Position numbers and translations under genes: made by a program. This document shows, one piece after another, positions 45,662-54,265 of a stretch of DNA of 63,005 nt. This DNA is from Sphingomonas aquatilis. GTDB lineage: Bacteria > Pseudomonadota > Alphaproteobacteria > Sphingomonadales > Sphingomonadaceae. The notes under the pieces are model-generated. The model was not told the DNA's origin. It ran no database searches and saw only the letters and a list, made by a program, of their open reading frames with translations. The stretch's first letter is position 1. Every line of letters starts with the position of its first letter. The stretch is from positions 1 through 63,005 of the forward strand of contig NZ_JACIDB010000012.1 of the NCBI RefSeq assembly GCF_014196115.1. The letters run 5' to 3'.

Positions 45662-46518
45662 CAGCCGAAGATCCCGCCAGCCCGCCATTCGCCGATGCGG
45701 GCAATCGCTTCGTCGGCGTAGGGGCGGGGGAGACCATCGTCCGGATCGCGCCAACCGGGATAAAGCTCGACGCTACCGCCACTTACACGCGCCAAGGCGA
45801 TCGAGCCGCCGATATCGCTTCCTGCGTCCGCCGCGATCACCGCCTTGATCGCCCGCGCCGGCACATACTCGATGCTGCCGCCAAAACCCCCGTCGATGGC
45901 CGCACTGATCTCCGGTTTATGACTTCCCAGAAGATGGAAGCTCCCCGGCTGAGAAAGGTCAATCTCGCGCGGACCATAGAGGCGTCCGGCCTCATCACAT
46001 CCGAATTTGAAGACCTGCACCGGCGGGTTGCCCGTGCGGTGCGGGGTTTGACCAACCACGAATGCCTCGAAGCGCCGCTCCGTTTCGCCGGCGTAGCGCG
46101 CGCCGATACGGCCGATCATGTCGGCAATGTCGCTGATCGTCGGAAATTTCTCGAACGCAGGGCCGTGCATCGCCTTCAGATACGAGGTCGCCAGCTGATA
46201 CGTCGCGCTCGCTGGTTGAGTGTCACCAGCCCAGGCGAAGGCGATTTCGGAGTGGTAGGTTGGCGTCATGCCGGGACCGCCATCCTCGTGCTCCTGGAAG
46301 AACCGCAGCGTGATCGGGAGAATCTTCATCGCGGCGTCGGTCGTCGGGATGCGGCCATGCTCGGTCGGCATGCTGATCCGGCTATCGGCGGCCAGCCAGA
46401 TGTCGCCCTCGTGGATCCACGGCTCGACCGGAAACTCCGGCGGCTCGCCCTCCCATGCTTCAATCAAGCTTCCTCGATCCATCAGCTCGCGCCGCCGCCA
46501 AACTACCACACTCGTCAT
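45661..46518 (-). CDS. putative Ntn-hydrolase (proteasome-beta-like) protein
   Basis: This 285-residue protein has features of the N-terminal nucleophile hydrolase fold. The second residue is Thr, which after Met removal would be the nucleophile (TSVVVWRRR). It is followed by DIWLAADSRISM (D45, the Asp17 position of proteasome beta subunits) and DAAMKILPI (K65, the Lys33 position). A 27-residue insertion separates the first two strands. The later half is not recognised. It is translationally coupled to the recombinase gene at 45661. I assign the fold from these motifs only; the activity could be a peptidase or ligase, or it could be inactive. Confidence 0.5.
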   Translation of the reverse strand: MTSVVVWRRRELMDRGSLIEAWEGEPPEFPVEPWIHEGDIWLAADSRISMPTEHGRIPTTDAAMKILPITLRFFQEHEDGGPGMTPTYHSEIAFAWAGDTQPASATYQLATSYLKAMHGPAFEKFPTISDIADMIGRIGARYAGETERRFEAFVVGQTPHRTGNPPVQVFKFGCDEAGRLYGPREIDLSQPGSFHLLGSHKPEISAAIDGGFGGSIEYVPARAIKAVIAADAGSDIGGSIALARVSGGSVELYPGWRDPDDGLPRPYADEAIARIGEWRAGGIFG

Positions 46519-46741
46519 GGCCGCGACCGTACCCGAAGCTGTAGGTTTTCCCGAATCAGTGGACGACGTCGCGCTCTGGAGCGTGCACCTTTAAGGGCAG
46601 ACTTGAACCTGAAAGAGTGGATGTTCCGCGGCTAACGCGCAGCTGGATCTATGCAGGTTGCGCTAGCAGGTTACCTAGGTCGTATCTGCTGATGCTCGGC
46701 GCAATCGAGCACACGACGGCAGGCCAGCCCTCGACCTCCGC

Positions 46742-48838
46742 TCAATCACCGAAATCATCGTCATCAACCGACCCTGGCTTTGCAGATACTGAGCTCATAG
46801 GCATCAGTCTCTTTCGGCTCAGCCCAGCAGCGTGCAGTGTCGACCGGTTCCGCATCCAAGCGTCATTGACTAAGTCCTGCCACTGAATGACCTCTATCTG
46901 CCCACTATAAGCGCCGCGCAGAGGCCTAATGCGACCTTGGCCGTTCGCAGTCGTGTCCCAACTCGATAGCTGCTGTGTCAAGTCCCCCACAATGTCAGCA
47001 ACAACATAACAATAGAAGATGCAATCCTTGGCTATCCTGACGCGTGAGCGTCCGAACGACTCAATTTCTCCGCCCTGCATTTGGGCTAAATACCTTGTGA
47101 TCTGTTGCTCTATCTGGTCCTTGGCACCGCTATAGTTTCGCCGACCGGGTTTCTTGAATTCGACCACCATAACCCGGCGAAGCGGCTCCGATAGGTCAAC
47201 CGCATCGGGCTGGTCAGGATCAGTGGAGCTCAGACCGTAAGCCAAGTCCCATAGGAATAGATCTGGCCGATCGGCCGTACCGCCTTCAACCAGTACTTCA
47301 TCAAGGCGCTTGTCAGAGGAGAACGCGCGCGTGAAGGCGAGCCGCTCATCGACGATCCAGAGCTCGTGCGCCCGGCTCTTCAGCTCAGTCACGTCATCGC
47401 CACGAACGTTCATCGGGCAAATGAAGGAGTGAAGGGTCCGTTCCAGGTGATAGTCGTCGGCACTGCCATCGCGACTTCTGATCCTAGTGATGAGCTTTTC
47501 GAGTAGCTCCAGAGCAAGCTTGCGGCGCACGACGTGCTGCGCGAGGGCTAGCTGCTCCGAAGCCTGAATTTCGCGAGCTGCATCCGAGACGGTCTGGCCG
47601 AAACTGAAGGGGACGGTTCCGGCGTCAAGCACATCAATGAGCCTTTGCAGCGCATCCTGTCGCTCCTCGTCCCGCCGGATCTGAAACTTAACGAGAAAAG
47701 AAGCGAACTCCTCTGGCGTCGCCGCATGAAGCGGCACTCGGCCGAGCTGTGTATCGTCATCGTCAAAACCGTAAGTGGGGTAGCGTTCGACGAAGGACTC
47801 GTACCGCTCCCTCCGCGTTTCGAAGTAGCGCCGCACCTGGTCTGGGATCATCTGCGATCGAACGGCATCCATACATTGCCGGCTGATCTGCTTGAGCGTT
47901 CGCTCCGTAAGGTTGAAGGCTGTTCGCCCCTCATTGACCCGTAGATCGAGGTACTCGCCCGAAACGCAGCCATGGAAGGCGAGGTCCTGTTCGCCATCAC
48001 GCTCCAGACGCTCGACGCCAAGCAAGTTGTCAACCTTTCGGCTCTCGACGGTACGTCCATTGGCCAGAAGGTGCAGCTGATGAAGGCCCTCCAAACCCGT
48101 GCTCGCCTCAGGCTTGCAAAAGAAGCCGGTGATTTGGAGCTCGCCGAACTCGTCGCTCAAGATCGTTGCCTGCATCGGCTCGCCAACGACGAGGTCAGAA
48201 ACCGCTTTCGGGTATTCTGTCACCTCACCGTCCACATCGACGAGGATCGTCGGACCACCACCTAGCAAAAAGTCCGCAATGAAGTGCGCGCTGAAGTAGC
48301 GCATGAAGGTGTCGGCTCGTTTGGGGAAGGGGTCAGCATACTCTCTCGTACGGAGACCGCGGAACTGCACCCTTGTGCCGTGGTGCCCGGCCGAGTCCGG
48401 CTTATCTTCGTACGTCGGCACAACTTGCTCGGCATTATTGAGGACGAACTCGAACGACCGCCGCTTGAACTCTGTGGCGTCGCGATACCCACTTTCGATA
48501 GTGATCCCGTCGAAGGCGTCTAACCAGAACAGGCGCCCCACGCCCTTGCCGCCTTTGCTCCGCTTAAAATCTGTATCGATGGTACAGAATGCTCCGTACC
48601 GCTCCTGATCGAGCCCGATCCCGTCATCAGCGACCTCAATGGTGATCTTCGCCGGGTCGCTTAGATGCGAAACGGATATGTCGATGCGTCCTTCGGACAC
48701 GCGATCGTCAAACTCATCCTCGATCGCGAACATGGCATTGCTCACGGCCTCAAATAGCGGCTGCAGGCTCTGCGTAGCGTTCGAGGGCTTGGGTAGCTTT
48801 CGGACGCGGTTCTCGATGTTAGGCGTGAGCGCCGGCAA
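46742..48838 (-). CDS. GHKL ATPase fused to PD-(D/E)xK-like nuclease domain, candidate defence protein
   Basis: This 698-residue protein begins with a GHKL/HATPase module: N-box E30..N34 (LFEAVSNAMFAIED), G1 box DDGIGLD (71-77) and G2 box GGKGVGRL (96-103). A large middle region follows, and a C-terminal PD-(D/E)xK-like core has PDLFLWDL and VVEFKKPG (E560, K562) with downstream Gln/Arg helices. ATP-binding plus nuclease in one chain, isolated and next to VapBC and a resolvase, resembles MORC-like prokaryotic anti-phage or restriction proteins. It is not a histidine kinase (no DHp) nor MutL. The target is unknown. Confidence 0.75.
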   Translation of the reverse strand: MPALTPNIENRVRKLPKPSNATQSLQPLFEAVSNAMFAIEDEFDDRVSEGRIDISVSHLSDPAKITIEVADDGIGLDQERYGAFCTIDTDFKRSKGGKGVGRLFWLDAFDGITIESGYRDATEFKRRSFEFVLNNAEQVVPTYEDKPDSAGHHGTRVQFRGLRTREYADPFPKRADTFMRYFSAHFIADFLLGGGPTILVDVDGEVTEYPKAVSDLVVGEPMQATILSDEFGELQITGFFCKPEASTGLEGLHQLHLLANGRTVESRKVDNLLGVERLERDGEQDLAFHGCVSGEYLDLRVNEGRTAFNLTERTLKQISRQCMDAVRSQMIPDQVRRYFETRRERYESFVERYPTYGFDDDDTQLGRVPLHAATPEEFASFLVKFQIRRDEERQDALQRLIDVLDAGTVPFSFGQTVSDAAREIQASEQLALAQHVVRRKLALELLEKLITRIRSRDGSADDYHLERTLHSFICPMNVRGDDVTELKSRAHELWIVDERLAFTRAFSSDKRLDEVLVEGGTADRPDLFLWDLAYGLSSTDPDQPDAVDLSEPLRRVMVVEFKKPGRRNYSGAKDQIEQQITRYLAQMQGGEIESFGRSRVRIAKDCIFYCYVVADIVGDLTQQLSSWDTTANGQGRIRPLRGAYSGQIEVIQWQDLVNDAWMRNRSTLHAAGLSRKRLMPMSSVSAKPGSVDDDDFGD

Positions 48839-48973
48839 TGGTCCTGTCTCCCCAACGGATCGGCCGCTTATATCTCAGGCAGCGATCGCGGCGAGCCTGT
48901 CCTTGCGCCATAGCGAACGCGTCTGCTGACCCAGTAGGTTGAGCATACCGTACCCAAAAGCACGAACTTGCGA

Positions 48974-49372
48974 CTACACCGTCCGCGGTCGCACGTTGGT
49001 GATGGTAATGCCAACGTCCGCGCTCGCCAGAGGTCCGTCTGTCGTAAACATCTCAGCTTGCAAGTCGATCGCCAAGGCAAGACATGCCCGCTCGCCGAGG
49101 GACAGGCCGAGCGCCATCGTCGCTGGCCGAAGGTCGCCTACTATGAGCGCCTGGGCAGGAGTAAGCGGCCGGACATCGAGGTGCAGCCCGCCAAGCGCCT
49201 CACGCACGTCGTCAAGTGGCAGTCCTCGGACCCGTAGCTTGGAAATGACCTCTGCGAGGTTGGTTGTTCCAATGATGCTGCGAGTCAGGACATCGACTAC
49301 CCGATCCGCCCCGGGTTCATCATTCAGAAGGCAGAGCAGGGCGGAGGCGTCGAGTACGACTTTGCTACTCAC
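48974..49372 (-). CDS. vapC: PIN-domain toxin VapC
   Basis: This 132-residue PIN-domain RNase has the acidic triad: VVLDASALLCLLNDEPGA (first Asp), TNLAEVISKL (Glu) and LSLGERACLALAI with a later FTTDGPL (Asp). GTG at 49372 overlaps the VapB stop. It is the toxin of a VapBC module and probably cleaves tRNA or other RNA when VapB is lost. It supports plasmid maintenance. Confidence 0.9.
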   Translation of the reverse strand: MSSKVVLDASALLCLLNDEPGADRVVDVLTRSIIGTTNLAEVISKLRVRGLPLDDVREALGGLHLDVRPLTPAQALIVGDLRPATMALGLSLGERACLALAIDLQAEMFTTDGPLASADVGITITNVRPRTV

Positions 49373-49613
49373 GCTCCGCCTCACGCCGACGCTCCGCGAT
49401 CAGCTCGCCAGCCAAACCGACGCCTTCGGGCACATACCTACGCAGGATCGCGCGAGCACGCTCAAGTGCCTTAGGTACGGAACGTACCCGCAGCTCGCCA
49501 TCGTCCACATCGACGAGAACGGTGTCACCCGTGGTGATCCCGAGCTCACGGCGCATTGCCGCCGGGATCACGAGCTTACCACCGTCCACGATCTTGACCC
49601 TCTGTGCTTCCAT
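49365..49613 (-). CDS. vapB: AbrB-type antitoxin VapB
   Basis: This 82-residue protein has the SpoVT/AbrB swapped-hairpin motif GGKLVIPAAMRRELGITTGD followed by VLVDVDDGELRVRS. It binds DNA and neutralises the VapC next to it, with which it overlaps. The frame is open 114 bases earlier; ATG at 49613 starts the AbrB domain directly and is taken. Confidence 0.88.
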   Translation of the reverse strand: MEAQRVKIVDGGKLVIPAAMRRELGITTGDTVLVDVDDGELRVRSVPKALERARAILRRYVPEGVGLAGELIAERRREAERE

Positions 49614-49863
49614 CTGCACCAAACCCGCTGCTCTTACCCGCCCAACGGCCTTATACCGGAGAGCAAAGTCGGACACCAGCGTGGAGGCAGGGATCGATGC
49701 ACGGCCGATCACCAATATAGCGTTCATCGATGATGGAGCAGCTACTTAGACCCGGCTCGCTTAGCTAGGCTACGTAGGACCGGTAGTTGCCGATCTGAGC
49801 CGACTGCTGCGTGACTGGCTCACAAGGGTATACCCAACAACGCCAAGTAGGAGTGATGAGCAG

Positions 49864-50517
49864 GTGGCAGGCAGCGAGGTTAGGGCGGCGCGGGTGTATT
49901 TGCGGGTAAGCACGGACGAGCAGGACCTGACGCGGCAGGAGAGCATTGTGGCTGGTGCGCGGGCGGCCGGCTTTTATGTCGCGGCCGTATACCGGGAGAA
50001 GGCGTCGGGCGCGCGACCGGACCGGCCGGAGCTGCTGCGCATGGTGGCGGACCTGCAGCCGGGCGAGGTGGTGGTGGCCGAGAAGATCGACCGCATCAGC
50101 CGCCTGCCTCTGCAGGAAGCGGAACTGCTGGTGGATGCTATCCGGGGCAGGGGGGCTCGGCTGGCGGTGCCGGGCATTGTGGACCTGTCGGACTTGGTAG
50201 CTGATAGCGCAGGCGTGGCGCGCATCGTGCTGGAGGCGGTGCAGGACATGCTGCTGCGGGTCGCGCTGCAGACGGCGCGGGATGACTACGAGACCCGGCG
50301 CGAGCGGCAACGCGAGGGCATCGAGATTGCCAAGCGGGCGGGGCGGTACACCGGCCGCAAGCCGGACCTCGCCCACCACCGGCGCATCGTAGGTCTGCGC
50401 GAGGCGGGCATGAGCATCGCGAAGACCGCGGAGCTCGCCGGGTGCAGCATCGCCCACGTCAAGCGCGTGACCGCGCTCCACCGCTCAAGGGCCGCTCAGC
50501 CGCAGAAGACTAGTTGA
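49864..50517 (+). CDS. serine recombinase (resolvase/invertase type)
   Basis: This 217-residue protein has the catalytic Ser in YLRVSTDEQD (S16), the conserved AGFYVAAVYREKASGAR segment, EKIDRISR, and a C-terminal HTH (GMSIAKTAELAGCSIAHVKR). It starts with GTG at 49864 after an AGGAG about 11 bases upstream. It belongs to the small resolvase group, not the large serine integrases. It lies between VapBC and the sulfur island. The inverted repeat at 50706-50733 is a candidate res/crossover site. Confidence 0.9.
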   Translation: MAGSEVRAARVYLRVSTDEQDLTRQESIVAGARAAGFYVAAVYREKASGARPDRPELLRMVADLQPGEVVVAEKIDRISRLPLQEAELLVDAIRGRGARLAVPGIVDLSDLVADSAGVARIVLEAVQDMLLRVALQTARDDYETRRERQREGIEIAKRAGRYTGRKPDLAHHRRIVGLREAGMSIAKTAELAGCSIAHVKRVTALHRSRAAQPQKTS

Positions 50518-50705
50518 GTACCGTACATGTTTTACCTGCGGGTCGTGGCAGACCGAACCCCACCGCGGATTGGTCTCCGCGTGGAGCAGCAGAGCGGCAT
50601 CCTGGGTATCACCGCAGGATAATCGCGCATAGTCGCTTCCAACCTGCCATTCTGACACGGGGTTCCGACACCTGTAGACCCGCGGAAAAGCTGGGGTGCT
50701 ACGCA

Positions 50706-50733
50706 GGTGTCACAACCAGACGGTTGTGACACC
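50706..50733. repeat. perfect inverted repeat, candidate resolvase site
   Basis: GGTGTCACAACC-AGAC-GGTTGTGACACC (12-base arms) lies 190 bases after the resolvase stop. The 11-base GTGTCACAACC occurs once more at 60666, on the far side of the sulfur gene cluster. The size suits two half-sites of a resolvase dimer. Confidence 0.65.
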
Positions 50734-50778
50734 GGCCGCGTTACGGACTGGAATGATAAAACAGGAAGTTCGGTACGA

Positions 50779-51324
50779 TCAGTCAGGGATCAGCGCCCAA
50801 CCACGTATCTGCAATGTCGCCATTGTGGTGAGAGCCGAGACATCGACTTCGATAGCCTTATCGACCGTGACCGGAGCGATCCCATTCCCGACTAAAGCCT
50901 GGCTGCACACTCGAACGGACACGCCTGCCCGCCTTAGCGCCGCTATCAAGGCAAGATTGGGGTTCGTCGTGGCACCGGTTTTCGTCGCATATGCCTCATC
51001 ATCGGCAATAATCGGTGTCGCCGGCCCGTGGACGATCACGATCACATCTCCCTGTGCCGGCCGCACGCCGTCCGCCCCGAGCAGGTTCAGGAAGCGTGCG
51101 ACCTTCTCCAGCGAGGGATTGACCTTGTCGGGAGATGACGCCGCCTTCGTCACACTGAACAGCACACGATATCGCAGCGAGTGGTCCGGCCGCTCAACCG
51201 CGCCTTCTACCGGCGTGATCCTGCCATAGCCGGCAATCACGGGTTGTTGCGCGGTGACGCCTGCTGACCCGGCACTGCTCATGACGGCCAAGCATCCTGC
51301 AACTGCGATAGCGGGAAGCCGCAT
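50779..51324 (-). CDS. DsrE-like periplasmic protein
   Basis: This 181-residue protein has a signal peptide (MRLPAIAVAGCLAVMSSAGSA) and a DsrE/F-like fold with VSVRVCSQALVGNGI, where the Cys fits the sulfur-carrying residue of DsrE family proteins. AAGGA precedes the ATG at 51324, which is chosen over a start 45 bases upstream. It is downstream of the ArsR and peroxiredoxin genes and transcribed with them. It is probably a sulfur-trafficking accessory of the persulfide system. Confidence 0.8.
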   Translation of the reverse strand: MRLPAIAVAGCLAVMSSAGSAGVTAQQPVIAGYGRITPVEGAVERPDHSLRYRVLFSVTKAASSPDKVNPSLEKVARFLNLLGADGVRPAQGDVIVIVHGPATPIIADDEAYATKTGATTNPNLALIAALRRAGVSVRVCSQALVGNGIAPVTVDKAIEVDVSALTTMATLQIRGWALIPD

Positions 51325-51352
51325 CTGGTTTGTCCTTTCGAAACCGGAATGA

Positions 51353-51763
51353 TTATCCGACCCTCGCAAATACGGCTGCGCCTATATTTTGCGGCCGCGT
51401 GGCAGCCGACGCCCCGCGCGCTCGCGACGGTCGGGAAGCGGGCGCTGCCTCATGCACGGCTAGATCATCGGCGCCGAATATCGCCTCGAGCGTGCGCACG
51501 CACATTGCGGCTGCGTCATCGGCGAGCCGGTAATGGACCTGCTTTGCCTCGCGTCTCGTCTTCACCAGCTCGGCGCGGCGCAGCTCGGCAAGCTGCTGGC
51601 TGAGGGCCGGCTGGGTCACGCCGGTCGCAGCCTCTATGTCCGCAACCTGCCGCTCACCGCCCAGCAGATAGGACAGGATCATGAGGCGCTGGGGTTGAGC
51701 GAACACGCGCAGCTTTTCGACCGCCGCATCGGCGATCGCGCGGGATTGATGGATCGCCGTCAT
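51353..51763 (-). CDS. ArsR-family regulator, SqrR/BigR-like persulfide sensor relative
   Basis: This 136-residue winged-helix regulator has KLRVFAQPQRLMILSYLLGGE and QVADIEAATGVTQPALSQQL. In BigR and SqrR two cysteines form the persulfide-sensing bridge: one in ILC-L just before the HTH and one in the last helix. Here the first is Ser (S31) and C88 is the only Cys. So an intramolecular tetrasulfide switch is impossible, and sensing must differ. It overlaps the peroxiredoxin gene by 4 bases and is next to the sulfide oxidation operon that it presumably regulates. Confidence 0.85.
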   Translation of the reverse strand: MTAIHQSRAIADAAVEKLRVFAQPQRLMILSYLLGGERQVADIEAATGVTQPALSQQLAELRRAELVKTRREAKQVHYRLADDAAAMCVRTLEAIFGADDLAVHEAAPASRPSRARGASAATRPQNIGAAVFARVG

Positions 51764-52383
51764 CGATCGGCCTTCAACTGATGAAACCAGTCGGCACCGG
51801 CGCTGCACGGCAAGGCGGGCGGGAGCAGGACGTCGTCACCCGGCTGCCAGTCGGCCGGCGTATAGGCCTGCCCATCGGCCGATCGCTGCAATGCCCTCAC
51901 CGTGCGGAGCATCTCGTCGACCGATCGCCCGACGTTCATCGGATACCAGTTGAGCGCACGGATGATGCCCTCAGGATCGATGAAATAGGTCGCGCGCACG
52001 GCCGAGGCGTCGCCGGCCTGTTCGTCAAGCATGCCATAGGCGTAACCCACCGCCATCGACGGGTCTTCCACGACCGGGAACGGCACCTCTACACCGAAGA
52101 CATCCTTGATCGCGCGCAACCAGGCGACATGCGAATACAGGCTGTCAACCGACAGCCCGAGCAAGGCGCAGTCGAGCTCCTCGAATTGCGGTGCGGCCTT
52201 CGCCAGGGCCACGAACTCGCTGGTGCAGACCGGCGTGAAATCAGCCGGGTGCGAAAAGAACACGACCCAACGACCACGATACTGATCGAGCGACATCGCG
52301 CCCTGCGTCGTGCGGGCGGTGAAATTCGGGGCCGCGTCCCCGATGCGCAACGAGCGCGGTACGTCTGCATCCATCGTTTCCAT
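51760..52383 (-). CDS. peroxiredoxin (Prx6/1-Cys-like)
   Basis: This 207-residue peroxiredoxin has the peroxidatic motif HPADFTPVCTSEF, FPVVEDPSMAVGYAYGML, and a long C-terminal part with a further Cys (PPALPCSAGADWF). It could belong to the Prx6 group. It may also reduce persulfides or peroxides produced during sulfur oxidation. ATG at 52383 is chosen; the frame is open 48 bases earlier. It overlaps the ArsR start by 4 bases and is divergent from the persulfide dioxygenase gene. Confidence 0.9.
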   Translation of the reverse strand: METMDADVPRSLRIGDAAPNFTARTTQGAMSLDQYRGRWVVFFSHPADFTPVCTSEFVALAKAAPQFEELDCALLGLSVDSLYSHVAWLRAIKDVFGVEVPFPVVEDPSMAVGYAYGMLDEQAGDASAVRATYFIDPEGIIRALNWYPMNVGRSVDEMLRTVRALQRSADGQAYTPADWQPGDDVLLPPALPCSAGADWFHQLKADR

Positions 52384-52409
52384 GCTTTTCAGATGGCACG
52401 GCCAGCCCG

Positions 52410-52438
52410 TTGACGCAAGCGGATTACACAACTACATA
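52410..52438 (+). promoter_or_regulatory. sigma70-type promoter of sulfur-oxidation operon
   Basis: TTGACG and TACATA are separated by 17 bases, 29 bases before the GTG start of the first dioxygenase gene. Spacing and sequence fit a sigma70 promoter in the 84-base divergent gap, which also must hold the promoter of the peroxiredoxin-ArsR-DsrE unit and a repressor site. No clear ArsR palindrome was recognised. Confidence 0.55.
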
Positions 52439-52467
52439 AACCATGAAATCAATAATTGGAGGCGATC

Positions 52468-53385
52468 GTGGAATCGGCGTTGAATGAGGCAGTTGCGCAG
52501 ATTGAACGTGCGAAGGCGGCGGTAGCGCCGGTCGTTCACTCGTTCTTCGACGAGCCGACCAACACCGCGACCTACGTCGTCTGGGACCCCGCCACGCGAA
52601 AGGCGGCGATCGTTGACAGTGTCCTGAACTTCGACGCTGCGGCCGGTCGCACCAATACGGCGTCGGCGGATGCGGTAATCGCTTATGTGCGGGAGCACGG
52701 CCTTTCGGTCGACTGGCTGCTCGAAACCCATGCTCATGCCGACCACCTGTCTGCGGCGCCCTATCTGCAAAAGGCGCTGGGCGGTCAGCTCGCGATCGGC
52801 CGCGACATCATTCGCGTGCAGAACGTCTTCGGCAAGATTTTCAACGCCGGCACCGACTTCGAACGGGACGGCTCCGAGTTCGACCACCTGTTCGACGATG
52901 GCGACCGTTTTACGATCGGCGACATCGAGGCCATCGCGCTGCATGTGCCGGGGCACACCCCCGCCGATATGGCCTATGTCATCGGCGACGCAGTCTTCAC
53001 CGGCGATACCCTGTTCATGCCGGACTACGGCACCGCACGCGCAGACTTCCCCGGTGGTGATGCGCGCCAGCTATTCCGCTCGATCCGTCGACTGATGCAG
53101 TTGCCCGACGAGACGCGGCTGTTCCTGTGCCACGACTACAAGGCTGCGGGGCGCGACCGGTATGTCTGGGAGACGACCGTGGGCGCGCAGCGCGTCGGCA
53201 ACGTCCACGTTCATGAGGGGGTGGACGAAGACAACTTCGTCGCGATGCGCACCAGTCGGGACGCCACCTTGTCGATGCCCAAGCTCATCCTGCCATCGGT
53301 GCAGGTCAATATGCGCGGCGGCCATCTGCCGGAGCCGGAAGTCAACGGCACCCGCTACCTCAAGATTCCACTGGATACGCTGTGA
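52468..53385 (+). CDS. persulfide dioxygenase-like MBL-fold protein (Blh MBL domain type)
   Basis: This 305-residue protein oxidises glutathione persulfide or a similar persulfane to sulfite. Motifs are the metal site THAHADHLSA (residues 88-97), GHTPADMAYVIG, FTGDTLFMPDYG and FLCHDYKA, as in ETHE1 and the MBL part of Blh. GTG at 52468 is taken because GGAGG lies 5 bases upstream; an in-frame TTG lies 12 bases earlier. In BigR/Blh operons the DUF442 domain is fused to this protein; here it is separate (54266). It is first gene of the rightward operon. Confidence 0.92.
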   Translation: MESALNEAVAQIERAKAAVAPVVHSFFDEPTNTATYVVWDPATRKAAIVDSVLNFDAAAGRTNTASADAVIAYVREHGLSVDWLLETHAHADHLSAAPYLQKALGGQLAIGRDIIRVQNVFGKIFNAGTDFERDGSEFDHLFDDGDRFTIGDIEAIALHVPGHTPADMAYVIGDAVFTGDTLFMPDYGTARADFPGGDARQLFRSIRRLMQLPDETRLFLCHDYKAAGRDRYVWETTVGAQRVGNVHVHEGVDEDNFVAMRTSRDATLSMPKLILPSVQVNMRGGHLPEPEVNGTRYLKIPLDTL

Positions 53386-53822
53386 TGCCCGGATTTCCCC
53401 ATGCCATGCCGCTTGCCGGCTTCATCGGCGGCCTGATGATCGGGTTCGCTGCGGCGATCATGTTGCTTGGCAACGGCCGCATCGCCGGGGTCAGCGGCAT
53501 GTTCGCGCGTGTCCTCGCTCTCTCTGAAGGGGGAGCGCCTTGGATGATGGCCTTGCTTTTCACGGCGGGGCTGCCCCTGGGCGCGGCGCTGACCGCAGCC
53601 AATGTGAATGTGGAAGCTCGCTTCCCGACGTCGCTCGGGCTGATCGCCGTCGCCGGGCTGATCGTCGGGATCGGGACGCGGCTCGGCGCGGGGTGCACCA
53701 GCGGTCACGGCGTCTGCGGCCTGTCGCGCCTGTCGCCGCGGTCCATCGTCGCGACCGGCACGTTCATGGCGACCGGCATCGCCACCGTGACCCTCATGCG
53801 TCTCGCGGGAGTGGTATCGTGA
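53385..53822 (+). CDS. YeeE/YedE-family transporter, N-terminal half (PmpA-like)
   Basis: This 145-residue membrane protein has four or so membrane segments and the motif GAGCTSGHGVCGLSRLSPRS (thiosulfate- or sulfane-carrying Cys residues of the YeeE/TsuA family). It overlaps the first dioxygenase stop and the second YeeE half. In the family the protein exists as a single chain or two halves; here the pair covers both. It should import or export thiosulfate or another sulfane sulfur species. Confidence 0.9.
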   Translation: MPGFPHAMPLAGFIGGLMIGFAAAIMLLGNGRIAGVSGMFARVLALSEGGAPWMMALLFTAGLPLGAALTAANVNVEARFPTSLGLIAVAGLIVGIGTRLGAGCTSGHGVCGLSRLSPRSIVATGTFMATGIATVTLMRLAGVVS

Positions 53823-54247
53823 TGCGCCAGAGCCTTCTTTCGCTCGTCAGCGGCACGCTGTTCGGCGCCGGCCTCGCCGTGTCCGGCATGATCGATCCTG
53901 CGCGGGTACGGGCGTTTCTCGACGTCGCCGGTGCCTGGGACCCGACCCTGGCATTCGTCATGGCGGGAGCGATCCTGCCGATGGCGATAGCCTGGCTCAT
54001 CGTGCGTGGACGCTCTACGCCGATCGTCGCGGAGCAATTCCATACGCCGGCCACGTCGCCGATCGACGCGCGCCTCCTCGGCGGTGCCGCCCTGTTCGGC
54101 ATAGGCTGGGGCCTTGTCGGCCTGTGCCCCGGCCCCGCCATCGCCGCGCTCGCGATCCAGCCTGCCCCCGCGCTGCTCTTCACCGCTGCAATGGCGCTCG
54201 GCGCAGCCATCCACCGCTTCGCACTCATCCCACGCCGTTCGGCGTGA
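53822..54247 (+). CDS. YeeE/YedE-family transporter, C-terminal half (PmpB-like)
   Basis: This 141-residue membrane protein has segments LSLVSGTLFGAGLAVSGMID, VMAGAILPMAIAWLIV and GGAALFGIGWGLVGLCPGPA, the last carrying the second conserved Cys motif (GLCPGPAI). The ATG overlaps the stop of the first half (TGATG). Together with 53385-53822 it completes a YeeE-type sulfur transporter. Confidence 0.9.
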   Translation: MRQSLLSLVSGTLFGAGLAVSGMIDPARVRAFLDVAGAWDPTLAFVMAGAILPMAIAWLIVRGRSTPIVAEQFHTPATSPIDARLLGGAALFGIGWGLVGLCPGPAIAALAIQPAPALLFTAAMALGAAIHRFALIPRRSA

Positions 54248-54265
54248 CCGGACAGGAGACATTAC

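Noticed and set aside
50540..50684. facing GGGGTTCGG.. and GGGGTTCCG.. motifs resembling transposon ends
   Set aside because: Only GGGGTT and GACCC are shared; the similarity is too short to call inverted repeats of an element.
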